From the NCBI RefSeq assembly GCF_001949145.1, contig NW_019091466.1, positions 469,869-533,868 of the forward strand: a DNA stretch of 64,000 bases, in the 5' to 3' direction. Under the pieces are notes generated by a model. It was not told the origin of the DNA, did not search any database, and saw nothing but the letters and a program-made list of their open reading frames with translations. The stretch comes from Acanthaster planci (lineage: Eukaryota; Echinodermata; Asteroidea; Valvatida; Acanthasteridae). This document shows, piece after piece, positions 40,001-52,000 of this stretch (its first letter is position 1; the number at the start of each line of letters is the position of its first letter). Position numbers and translations under genes: made by a program.

Positions 40001-43000
40001 AGGTCTTCTGCTTTCAACCTACCCTAAACAGTCGCCAAACATTCAATCATAGCTCCACCTTCTTGGACTGATGGCCAGCATGGTGAACTTAGTTCCTCTC
40101 TGCAAACTTTACATGTGCCAGTTAGAGCTTTGTCTACTAGCCTTCTACACACCAAAATGGGATTCCATCAACCTCCCTGTCTCCATAACAGACTTCATCT
40201 GCCCCCATCTTTAGTGGTGGCTGGTGAAGAGCCACCTCTCTTCCCTAGTTCCCTTCACCAAAACAGAGCTGGAAGCAATCATAACGGATGCTTCGAGCCT
40301 CGGCTGGGGAGTCACCCTTCCTCGGCTTCAAGAACCTGGGGGAGCATCGGCAATGTGGGACCTCCAGTTCTGAGGGAGTCACATGAATGTCTTGGAAGTC
40401 CAGGTTGCATTCAATGCTCTGAAGTCCTTCCGTTCAAGCATTCTAGGCAAAAGCATCCTCATACGCTCGGACAACTCCACAATGGTATCGTATATCAATT
40501 GTCAGGGGCCACACGTTCTCTTTGGCTTTGCCTCCTGATAAGACAAATGTTCCTGTGGGCTCAGGATCACAACGTCGATCTCTAGGCAACCCAAATACTG
40601 GATGTCGAAAACTTCATTGCAGATGCCCTCTCCTGTGGGAACATCCGTTTGACGGAGTGGACTCCTTGCACTGGCGTGGTCCAACAGGTCGTCAACAAGA
40701 TCGGAAGACCGAACATCGACCTGTTCGTTTTGGTTGAGAATACCCAACTTCTGGAGTTCTGCACCAGATACTACCACCCGCAGGCTGGGCAACGAATGCT
40801 CTCCAGATCAGCTGGGAAGGGATGTTGGCCTACGCCTTCTCTCCAACATTCCTGGTGCCAGCAATATTATCCAAGATTGAACGGGAGTGGTGCTGAGTTC
40901 TTCTCATTCCTCCCTTTTGGCCGCGCCAGCCTTGGTTCCCACAACTAACCAGGCTCCTCGTGCAGATGCCAATTATCCTTCCTGCCATACCAGACCTACT
41001 CTACCACCCAACGTTGAGCATGCTTTACCATCATCCGGCGTCCCTACACCTGTTCTACTGGCCATTGTTAAACAATCCCGCTCAGTAGGACTTTCAGAGA
41101 TGAGCTGCCTCCAGAAGTAGACGCCAATCTACTTGCATCATCCACAACAACAGACTATGACAATTTACTACATGGTGTACAGAACGAGGTCTTACTCTGA
41201 TCTAAATTTCTGTGACTGTGGTGGCTGCCTTCTTCATGCATCTGTTCAAGTCAGACCTACAAATGTCAACCATCTGGAACTACCGTTCTGCTATTGCAGC
41301 TGTTCATGACGGTTTTCCTGATGGTTTGACTGTCTTCGACACTGCTGCCCTCAAACACTCCCCCCAAGAGATGTTTCTTCAGCGCCCTCCTACCAAAAGG
41401 TTAACCCCTTGATGGCGGGATTTTTTTACTACACCCTGCCTGCTGACTGGGATTAATTTCCCAGTTTCGCTAACGGCAACCGCAGACACCGAGCTTGGCC
41501 ATCAGGCCTTATCTGCCAAGTTTGCTGGGTCACACACTGCACACAGCCCGGCTCTGTGTGGCCATGATTCATGCTGGGATATTTGGATCCCATCCAACGT
41601 AATACCAGGCACTCGGCACTTGCGTTGCCCACGCAACAACACTAACTACCTAATGACGCTCGGTCACAGTGGAGAGTGCAGTGCCTGCTAAGTTCACATG
41701 GTCTATGCTACTAGCAGTTACTACCTCACATGGATTCAGCGAACTGAAAGTGTTACCCACTGCTGATGGCCACATCTCATGGGAACCCTATGGTGTCCAG
41801 CTCATTTTGGCACTGGGATTCCTCACCAAGAATCAGTTTGTGTCCTTCCATCCTTCTGATATTTTTGTGCCAGACATTACCTTAAATGGTACCTAGCTAG
41901 GACTAGAAAACTCAGAGATAAAGCTGTAGTTCTTCATTACTACAATAAAGCCATATTGAGTGGGGACTAGAGGCACTACAGCCAGGTGGGCAGTTTCAGG
42001 CATCAAATTTGCCAAGGCAGACTGGCCAAATTCCCTGGACAATCGGACTCGACACCTTTTCAGAGCTCACAACATCTGGGCAGTCTCGATCTCATGGGCC
42101 TATTTCCAAGTCATTGCAGTGGAAGAAATATGTAAGGCGGCATGTTGGAAGACCTGGTCAACATTCACCACATGCTACCCCACCAATGTTTTAGAAAGAG
42201 ACTCCTCACAGGGAAGAGCTATCCTGATATTGGTCATGGCATTGCAAAAAGACTCTTCAGCACAGCGGACCACCACTGGAACTAACTAACAGCTTCATGA
42301 TCTGGTGAGTCCGCACTATAGTACCTGAGGATTATATCCTCCTCTGACACACTCTCTGAACACAGTTTGTCCTTGCCGCACCCCCAGGATCAATACTACT
42401 CTGCATATTTAGTGACTGTTGGGATAGGTTGAAAGGAGAAGACTCCTCCCCCACAGGAACGTGGGAGATGTCAGGTATTGAATACCTACCCCAAACAGTC
42501 ACCTCCCTCCCATCCTTCCCTACTTTTCGCTAGGATGGTTTAATACTGAAAAAGAACGATGAACGTGGCAGCCGTTCCGCTATGCATCATGGGACTAGAG
42601 GGCATACTACAGTTGATCAAATTTTTAGTGATGGAATCATACACAAAGGAAATTTGCATATTTAGTGACTGTTTGGAATAGATAATCAATAGCAGACCTT
42701 TCCCACATTCCTGTGGTGAAGGAAATACTTTTATGTTCATTTGGATTCACAAAATTATTTTTAATGGAAAATAAATAAAAGAAATGAACTAAAACACTGA
42801 ACAGTGAGTAACTTTTTCTTGGTTGCATTACACAATGTTTTCTTACATAAAAGAAATTGCCTTTTTGTTCCAAGGGGCAGCACAGAGGGGAACTTCATAA
42901 ATTCCACGCATGAACCTAATTTCCTTTCTTGTGTCATTTCTGGAACACACAACATAACATTTGAAGGGCCTGGCACGTTTACCTGTTGAGGGTGTATCTG

Positions 43001-46000
43001 CAGGGAAATGTCTTCCTGACAGTCTACCAGGACCAGGAAGATGGCATGGTTTACCTCTAGATTGATATACAGGCAGGTTTGGTACACTGGACTTGAATAT
43101 TTCACTAACTAATGAAGATCTGAATGCCAAGTACTTGTCAGACCCACCCAGTTCCTTGTGCACAAGATAGGTATCACAAGGCAGATATCAAGCAGGAAGA
43201 ACAACATCATCTTGTACCACTCAGTGGACTTACTGACCGACCGACGGGATGAGCAATTTGGTCTGTGATGTCCACACTCTTCGTCCCCTCGTTGTAATCT
43301 TGTACACACTGGGGTTTTTTGATGGGGTTGTTGTCGCAATATGTAGCATAAGCTGCCTGAATGGATATCAGTGTTTTCACCTGGTAATGCATTGTCTGCG
43401 AGGCTGTACATGTCACATTGAGACTATTAGTGTTGTGACCATTATTGAAATTGTGAGCAATGGTTAGTATTTTGTGTGCCTTGCTGGTGTTGTCAGCCAT
43501 GCATTGAATCACCACATTGCTCTCAGGACTTGCACATATTTCTCCAGTGATTATGTTTTCCATTGTTAGGACAGGTCCTGTTGCAGGCTTGGGCATAAAT
43601 TGCAAAGTTTTGATGAGGTATGGTCTACCACAGTTCCTACATGTGTGTCAGCATTGCAATGCATCAACTGAGGAAGAACCATGGCTACGTAGCTGTTCCA
43701 CGTGTAATAGAGATGTGGTGAAAATATCATTGGTGCCTAGTTCAGCATCATGCCTTAGATGGCTGCGGATGGAGGGGACTAATGCTGAGATTCTTGCACC
43801 ACGAGTCCCTAGCCAAGTGAGGAGGCTGGCTGACTGTCCATGTGGGCTTTGGCCTACTCTGAAGACTGTACCGTCCCCCAGCACCCAGATGTGCTGAAGT
43901 CCTGTAACAGATTGAACGAAGACAGGCAACAGCAGGTGTCTGGGGGAAGGTGGGGGGGGGTAATGGGCAAGACATGCTAATAGCTGGAAGCTAGATTTCC
44001 TTTGGTCTAATGTATAGGTTAACTGCTAGTTACTTCCAATGGCCCAGGTGTTGTTAAGGGCGGCGGAAGTAGCAGTGCCTATTCGAAAGCCATGGCAGCT
44101 CAACCGCACAGGGGACATGCCTAGACCCTCTGGGCGGGACTGAAACATGCAATTATTGGTAAGTGGTGAGCTATCAAAGTGAACAAAAAATGGGCCTGAG
44201 ATTGAGCGTTCACTGGGCAGAGCATGGAGTCGCGCTGCCTGTAAAAGTGCTGATCCACCGAATCACCTCGTTGGTCTGTCTTAGAAAATCATCCCTGCCT
44301 GCTTTCCATCCATAAAGGTGACAACATTGTATTTTAAAATCCATGAGCAGCCCCCCCCCCGACTTAGTAGGTGCGGTGAACTCCCCCCACCCACAGGAAC
44401 CCCCCAAAAAGCAAGCAAAAAGGCAGCACCAAAGAGTGCACCCTCATTATTGGATGACGTGGTGGCACTGAGGACATTACATATTTTCTCTTAGAGGATA
44501 GTTGTGATGGGTCGTCTTGTATCAGGCTTATGCAGAGATGCCAACTTGTACGATTTAGATGTAATTTTTACGATTTGTTTAGTCCATTTACCACTGTATG
44601 ATCCAGACCAAAATTTTTACGATTTCCAACTCGAAGGTACAAAACTGTACAGTTGTGTATAAACTCAATGTAAGCTAGCACGGAGCCGGCCTTGTAATGC
44701 GCACGTCAGAAATGTGTTGCTGGGTTCCTGCAGTGGTGCATACAGGTTGCATGAGTTTCGGCAGAAACCAGCGTCGTTGAATCATTCGTTCGCCCCAATT
44801 AACGCTATAGTAAACGGGGGTGAATAGGCACTATTGCACTTCAAATGCAATGTGACTGTGTACGTCCATGCATTGTACATGTACTGATATCATACACACG
44901 TGTGTCAAACATCATAAACGTGCTAAAGTTGACTGGAGTGGAGGACTTTCGAGGATTTGATTCTTGGATATTTGGTGAGCAACTGGAGTTGTTTTGCACT
45001 GTGGCAACAAGTGAGCAGAAATTCAGGGACGAATACACCACAAAAATGGGCCTTTGTTGCCAAGTCTTGTCATGGAGAAGGTTATGTGTTTTGCAATGCA
45101 TGTAACTGTGACATGATAAATATTGCCCACGCTGGATCTTACAACACACGAAGCACATTAGTTAGACCAAAAAAATAGCTCTGCTTCTGATTAAGTAGGG
45201 TCAGTAGGTAAGGATTTTTGACAATTTTTTGTGCTGATTGAATGGGACGAAGGTTGCCAAAAATTGCCACAAAAAGTGATTAAAATAAAAAATATTATCA
45301 GCATTAATTACAATTCACACTTGTACGATGCTAGTCACGTAAATGCAAGCGTTCTTACGTGAAAAGAAGTTGTTGATAGGTGTTTGTTTTGAAAGAAAAG
45401 GCAACAGGATTTTAAGAATGTAAAAAAAAAATTTCTAATTTGCCGCTGAAAAGTTTTGGGGTTGTGCTGAAAAATTTGAGTCGGTTGGGAAACTGGAACT
45501 GGAAGTGTGATAGGATTACCCTTTTTCATTTTGAAAAGTTGGCATCCCTGGTTATGGTTTAATCTGTGACACCTTTTCCTAAGCTTACGGATGAGAAAAT
45601 TGATCGTGGGATCCGGCTAATCATTAACTTTGTGCACGTGAGCTACTGCTGCAAGGTGCGTACCCATTGTGGAGGGGGCCAAATCTTGACAGATAAGCAG
45701 TGAAAGCCATATGGTGACTACTTGGTGCTGGCCACAAAAGCAGGAGACTAGCTTGGTGTCTGAATTGCTTGAACTGTTCTACCACCCTGTTGTATGCTGT
45801 CCATGTGCTGTTGGAAAATGAAGCCCCAGCAGAGGTATTGTTTCCATGTTCAGAAACTCCACAAAACTGTTGGGACTTCAGAGTTGCGGCTGGCTGCCCA
45901 GGGGGCTAGTTCCCTGAACTGTGGCATCTGTAAGCAGTACAGGGCATAACTTCTTATTTATTTTTTTGAGGGCCAGAGTTAAATTTTGTTGGACTAACTG

Positions 46001-49000
46001 TAGGTTAGGGTTGTCCCTAGCTATGCTCGACCTGTTGAAGCCTAGCCTAAACCCTGATGCGAATCTGATGCTCAAGTTTTGCCGCCTTAATATTTGGATA
46101 GGTATTTAGTAAGGGTAACAATGTCGCTATTAAAGTTAACAGTAGAGTGTGCCAGACAACACAGACATTGGGTCCCAGTTGAACAAGTGAAGTTCACAAC
46201 CGAGGGGCCAGCATAACCTAGATTTGGGGACCCATCATGCCGCCTTGCTTGCTATGTTGGTGAATAGTACATGGTCCAAGCTGGGCAAGTGCTGCATCTG
46301 TGCTCCCTGGTTGATGTGTCTGCCTAGCTGTGCTGTTTGACTTGTGTTGCCATCAAGCCTGTGGTACCTGTTGGATAAAGTGCAGACTGCATGATATTGA
46401 CAGAGTTGCTTGCATCGCAGGCCAAGCTGTACCAGCCGTGATTATACTTGTGCCTCCAACACGGGCAGCTATGCTGGCTTGGAGTGGTCGCAGACCTAGT
46501 TTTTGTTGGGCCGACACTATGCCGCTCCCTATTTGCAAGGTAGCCACCATGGCCGGCGGTGCTGTCATTGGCTGTCTTGCTTCTACTGGTGGTGTGCCCG
46601 CCGTGTACGGCGCCGAGTTTTTGGCAACCAGCACAGTGGGTTCGTCTGTTCCATGCCTGGTCTCAGACAATGTTGATGTGTGTTAAGAGCCCCAGGTCTT
46701 ACGGTGACGGAGGGAACAGCTAGGTCAGGTTTCTGATATGTTCATGTCTTCTGATGATGTCCTGATTTCGGTGCCTGTCATCAGAGGGTGTTCCGCAACT
46801 GGGCCGCTAGGGTCTTTGTGACCAAAGTGGCTGTGCGTGCCAGGTACAACAGTTTCAAAGTGCTCAAACTTGCCTTACGTTTTCTGCCTTGGTTCCTCGT
46901 GTCTTGTGATGCAGACCGGTGTGATGAAAATCTGAAAATGGCCCCAGGGTGATGAAAGATTTGCAAAAATGCCGCTTTTTGGAGCAACCTACATGTAGCT
47001 TGGCTGTTGCAATGAGAAGAAAGGCAGAATGCGTGCGGAAGATTAATGGTGTGCCGTACAACAAATGCCGTGAGTGGTGGACCGCCATATCTAACAATCC
47101 GTAGGATTTGATTCCCCATTGAAACATCTGTCCCTCCTCCCCTGGCCAGAGGCACTTTCTGGCGGCCAATCAAAATTTTCGATGTTTTAAATTCCGATTT
47201 TTTTCTTAATTGTTTCGAGCCACCACCCGGCCCCAATTTTGATTAAAAAAACCCGATTTTTGCTCATTTAGTTAATATTGTATAGTATGGATGTAGCGGA
47301 AATGTTCAATGTCGCCCCACAACCGCACATGCAAATCCCAGTTACGGCGCTCCCTGATAGGCCAGTAATGTTCTTCTGGCTCTTTTTTTGCATCCATGGC
47401 TGCTTTTCCATTGGTTATGTACATTTAGTTTTGTTACAGTGCTCTCGTTTACAGCACTTTCCTGTCTAAATGGCATGCCAGGTGAAAACGTGCAAAATAT
47501 TAATCTGTGATTTCTGTATTAATTACCGGTATGCAGAAGCACTTTAGCTGAAATGGATTGCCTTCAAAGACTGCCCTTCACTTGGGAGCTTGGTGATGGT
47601 CCAACAGAAGATTAGGTTTCAGTAACCCCTGAAAATATGTGCATTGAGACCTTGGAATAAATACATGTACATGAAATTGAAATATATATCTATGCATGAA
47701 GAACAGTCTAACTTTGTTAAATAAGTCCTGAAAATACCTAGTTTCTTGTTTTTGAGTTATCAAAGTTTGGAATGTATCATTTTGTTGCAGGGGTCACTGC
47801 TTCTCCACCTTTCCACATCGTTCTTACTTTTTCTATTTGTAGGGCCTACTAAATGCATGCATGTCCTTGTGTTTTTGTATGTGTGCTTCCATCACACATC
47901 TTGTTTGATATGATGTAAGTTGCTTATTTGTGTGAAAACCAGCAGAGTTTGAAAAGTACCACTTGTGACGGTCCTTTTATATGTGATTCCCTGCACCTTC
48001 ATCTGCAAATACTGATGAAGAAAATTATACAATTCAGATGATACATACATGTGATCGCCGTCAGATTATGCCATGTACATGTATGCTGTACAGTGCTGAT
48101 GTGTCTACTGTACCTAACCTGTGCATTTTGGTTTTATGCTGGTAACATTGGTGTCAGCATTATCTTTGTTTCTATTTGTTTGTTTTGTTTATGATTCCTG
48201 TTTGTTTTTTTGTTGGGTTTATTTGGTGTGCGTTTTGTTTTTACTTTTGTTTTTAGTTCACGTCAGCATACATATTATAATTTAATTTGGCCTCCCAGGG
48301 ACCCAACATGGCTGATACCCTCTGCAGCTTCACCCCATCGTTTGAGAAGACAACAGAGCTCTTTCATGAGGCTATTTACGTCATGGTCCGCAGCTCACAG
48401 GGACTGCCTAGAGTGGAGACAGTCCTCTTTGAAAAGGTGAACAATCTGGCTGAAAAGAGCATCAGTACAGTCAGGGAGGGGGAGGAGCTAGTAGAGATTG
48501 CTAAGAGCCGGATCCAGAAGGTTGTTATGAGCAACAGTCATGGACCTAGCAGGTGAGTGATGCAGAGATGTTGACAGTGATGATAATGAAAATAGCCATG
48601 ATGACTTTGGCAATTACAGTGAAGGAATGGTTGCATAGTCAGTAAACTGTACATATGTGTTCATGAAGTAGTGAACCTGTGCATACATCAATGCTGTCAG
48701 TCCCCTTAACCAGGGCCTGTGCATAAGTTTCACACTGTCTTCCATCTTTGTCCATATACTACCTCTAAAGTACCTGTATCTTTGACTACGTTGCAATAAT
48801 TAGAAAATATTAGTATAGAAAATATTAGTAATTTGTCCAGGCTCTGGATGCTATGTTAGGACAGCTGATTATTTGTAGTAATTTGCTTGCTTGTTTCTGT
48901 TATTATTTCTTTTTTCAAGATTGATTCCATAAAATTTAGTGATGTAGACTTGTGAAGCCATGAAAGTCATGATTTGTTGCAGCCACATTCCTAAATGTAC

Positions 49001-52000
49001 ATTGTCAGAGTACTTTGGAGACATGGAAAGGTTTCCTTTGCTTGGTAGGTAGAGTATTTACACCATGTAATGCACCTTTATCCAGTCACAATCTTCACTG
49101 AGGATTTGGCAATAAACATTGTTCATTTTCCTCACAAGGTACAAGTCCATCTACAAGCCTTATGCCTACCTTTTGAGTCATGACTCTGATATCAGAGTGG
49201 AGAAATTTGTCAGTCGGGAGCAGCATCTTCGAGACTATGTACGAGAGATAGAGAAACTCAAAGCTATGGCCAAAGAGATAGCATCATTGCCGGTATATGT
49301 GCCAATGCATGTATTCCTACTGAACTGTAATGACATTAATAGTGTAAGTTCTCAACCAAATATGTTCTCTGGTATTGTTCTACACTAAAAAGTATAGTTA
49401 GGGTGTGAAGAGAAAGATTAATCAAATGCTTTAAAATTCCCCCTCTGAAATTCAGTCAACAGCAGCTTACCATGTATTCTTTGCAATGTAGATTATTTTT
49501 CTTATGTTCTGAGGGCCCTCCTCTGCACAACTGCTGGCTTAGCACAATTACTGCATAGTTGGCTGGCATTAGACATTATCGGATTTGTCATTTATGCACT
49601 TTAAGATGGAGATCATTTGAAAGAAGAGTTGCAGTAGTGAGCCATTTCCTCTGCTAACTGTAAACAAATGTTTACCCATAAGCACTTTTCTTAAAATCCA
49701 TTGTGAAGAACATTTATTTGTTCAGGAAATGGTCCACCTGATTTTGGCAAATGGTCGTATTTGTATAGTAGAATTTGCAAAATTTTGTATGTGTGTGTGT
49801 TCTAGTGGCTGATAGCTCGAGCTGATGACCTTGCAAACATCATGATTACCAAGATTGTTAACACCAGCCGCAAGTTCAACCGTGACATCTGCTCTCAGTA
49901 TGACAACATTGTCAGGAAGATTACTCAACAATCAGAGTCCACACACCAGCTCGTCTCCCTGCAGGAATATGTGGATGGATTGTGGGTTGGGGAGCTGTTA
50001 CAGCTGAAGGTACATATGAAGCTTCAAATTTCTTATAGAGTACAAGGTGTGATGTCATTTTGAACTAGGAAGTGTAGTGCAAACAAATAGAGCATGCGCA
50101 TAATAGTTTACGTGCTGGTTTGTGCGCTAGTGCCTTGTGCATGTGACATATTCACTTTGGTACTCTGCAGTCATTTGCAAAGTTTAGGACCACCCATACA
50201 AAATAAACCAATCAATCATGGCAACTTACATGTATTTTCAATGTGTAACCTTAGTATCTTGGTTAAACAGCTATTTGACTACATTTCCATGATTTGAAAT
50301 GTTAAAGTCTAATATTCAGTGCTCCCTCCTTTATTTCTGATTACTCAGACTGGCGTTTTTTTACCCATGCTGCCTTACAGATAAAATGTCAAGACCTGCC
50401 TTTGCAACAAAATTGATACAAATGGGCGCATAGCACTACTCCAATGTTATCACTACTGTAAAGAACATCTTATGGCATGTTCTTCATAGAATGGACAAAA
50501 ATGAAACTCCAAATGCTATTTTTTTAAAAACTTCTAAAATAGTGACTTTGATCATGTAAAATACAAATTAGCACCTTCACATTTATAAAAATGATTATTT
50601 TGGGATAATTAGGCATAATGTGTACATTTGGTTGGCTACCAGTGCAAATCAAGTGAATTCATTTGAAGTTTTACGTCAAAGTGTGTTGCACCAGAGGACT
50701 TGATTTCAAAACTCTCTCAAGAAGAAGAAGAATTCAGTGTATTTTTCAACTGATGTATTTTAAAGCACCTAATAATTAACTTCAAAAACAAATAAGCCAT
50801 GAAGAAAGAGCACAAATTTGACATTGAGAAATGTTTGGCTGTCTTTATTCTCTTACCGTTTATAATCACTGTCAATATACCAGCATAACTGCCATGTATT
50901 TTACCTATCAACCACTGAGAATTATCCTTAAGTTTGGCTGCATCAAAAATGTATAAAGAGTACGATATGTTTGTTAATGACATATTTGACAGAATTTTGA
51001 TGACGTTCAAGAATTTTGACAAAAAATGTGTGATGTTTCAGAATGCTGTCATATGTAGTGCTTGAAAATTCCATGCACGATGTTCATTTTGCCGTTTATT
51101 TTGGAGATATCCCTGCTGAAATTTCATTAAATTGTTAACTCTGTGCATAGATTTTCATCATGAATCGTATTTTATGGCTCGGACTTCATTGTTTTTCATA
51201 CGTCATTCAATATGACCAATTTTCTTTCGAGAAACCTTGATCCTAAGAGAAAAATCCTGGAGTGTCGCCATTCCGTGGAGGGGCTCATGAATATCGATTG
51301 AAAAAGAGGGCGCACTATCTGGGTTGTCAAAGGTCAAACAGGCCATGATGCAGCAAAACATTCCTTTTTTTGTATGTACATTTACAAAGTCTAGGGAGGG
51401 TCGAGTATCTTTTGACAGTATCAAGTACATCTAGAGCTTGACCTCTTAAAAAAAAAAGACATATGAATTCAAGATTCTTTCTGTTCAGTCACTGCAGTCA
51501 TTTGCAAGAGTTAAAGACGAGAATTTTATGGGTATTTCCGTCAATGGGCCTGCGTTCCTTTGTCTCATCACATAATTACACAACATGTTTACTACTGTGG
51601 TCCATAACATGAAAGTAGTGCTACATGTATTAGCCCATTTAAATGAAAATTTTTGCCAAGACAGGTCTTGTATGGCATTTATCTTTACTGCAGCATTGGT
51701 AAAAAAGCCAGTAAGTCAGGTTCAAATAGCCCCAAAAGTGACCCTCCATCAAGAGGGCTCTTCTGAATGTCAAAGTAGCAAGGGGGCTGGTTGCAGCAAG
51801 ACTACCATGCACAATGCCACTTCAAAATTTGAAAGAGATGGCTCATTTTTTAACCAGAAAAGGTGTGGTCGTCCAAGAAAAACTAACCGTCAAGAAGACC
51901 ATGTGCTCCAGTGAATTATTGTGAAGGATCTCTGGATCTGGGTGGTCTTAAACTTTTGCAAATGAGTGAAAGTCATTTTAACAATATTTGATGAAAACAT

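Larger units (their letters stand above)
40012..42435 (+). mobile_element. Decayed DIRS-like tyrosine-recombinase retroelement 1
   Basis: Inverted flanks: TTTCAACCTACCCTAAACAG at 40012 against the reverse complement of 42403-42435. Inside, in broken plus frames, are the end of the RT linker ([16 protein letters not shown]), an RNase H-like domain and a tyrosine recombinase. The RT catalytic region is missing. Sense to the dynein gene, in intron 11. Confidence 0.82.

Noticed and set aside
46330-47236. Open frames on both strands (105-151 codons)
   Set aside because: No family resemblance in any frame and overlapping frames on both strands; probably G/C-richer transposon debris.
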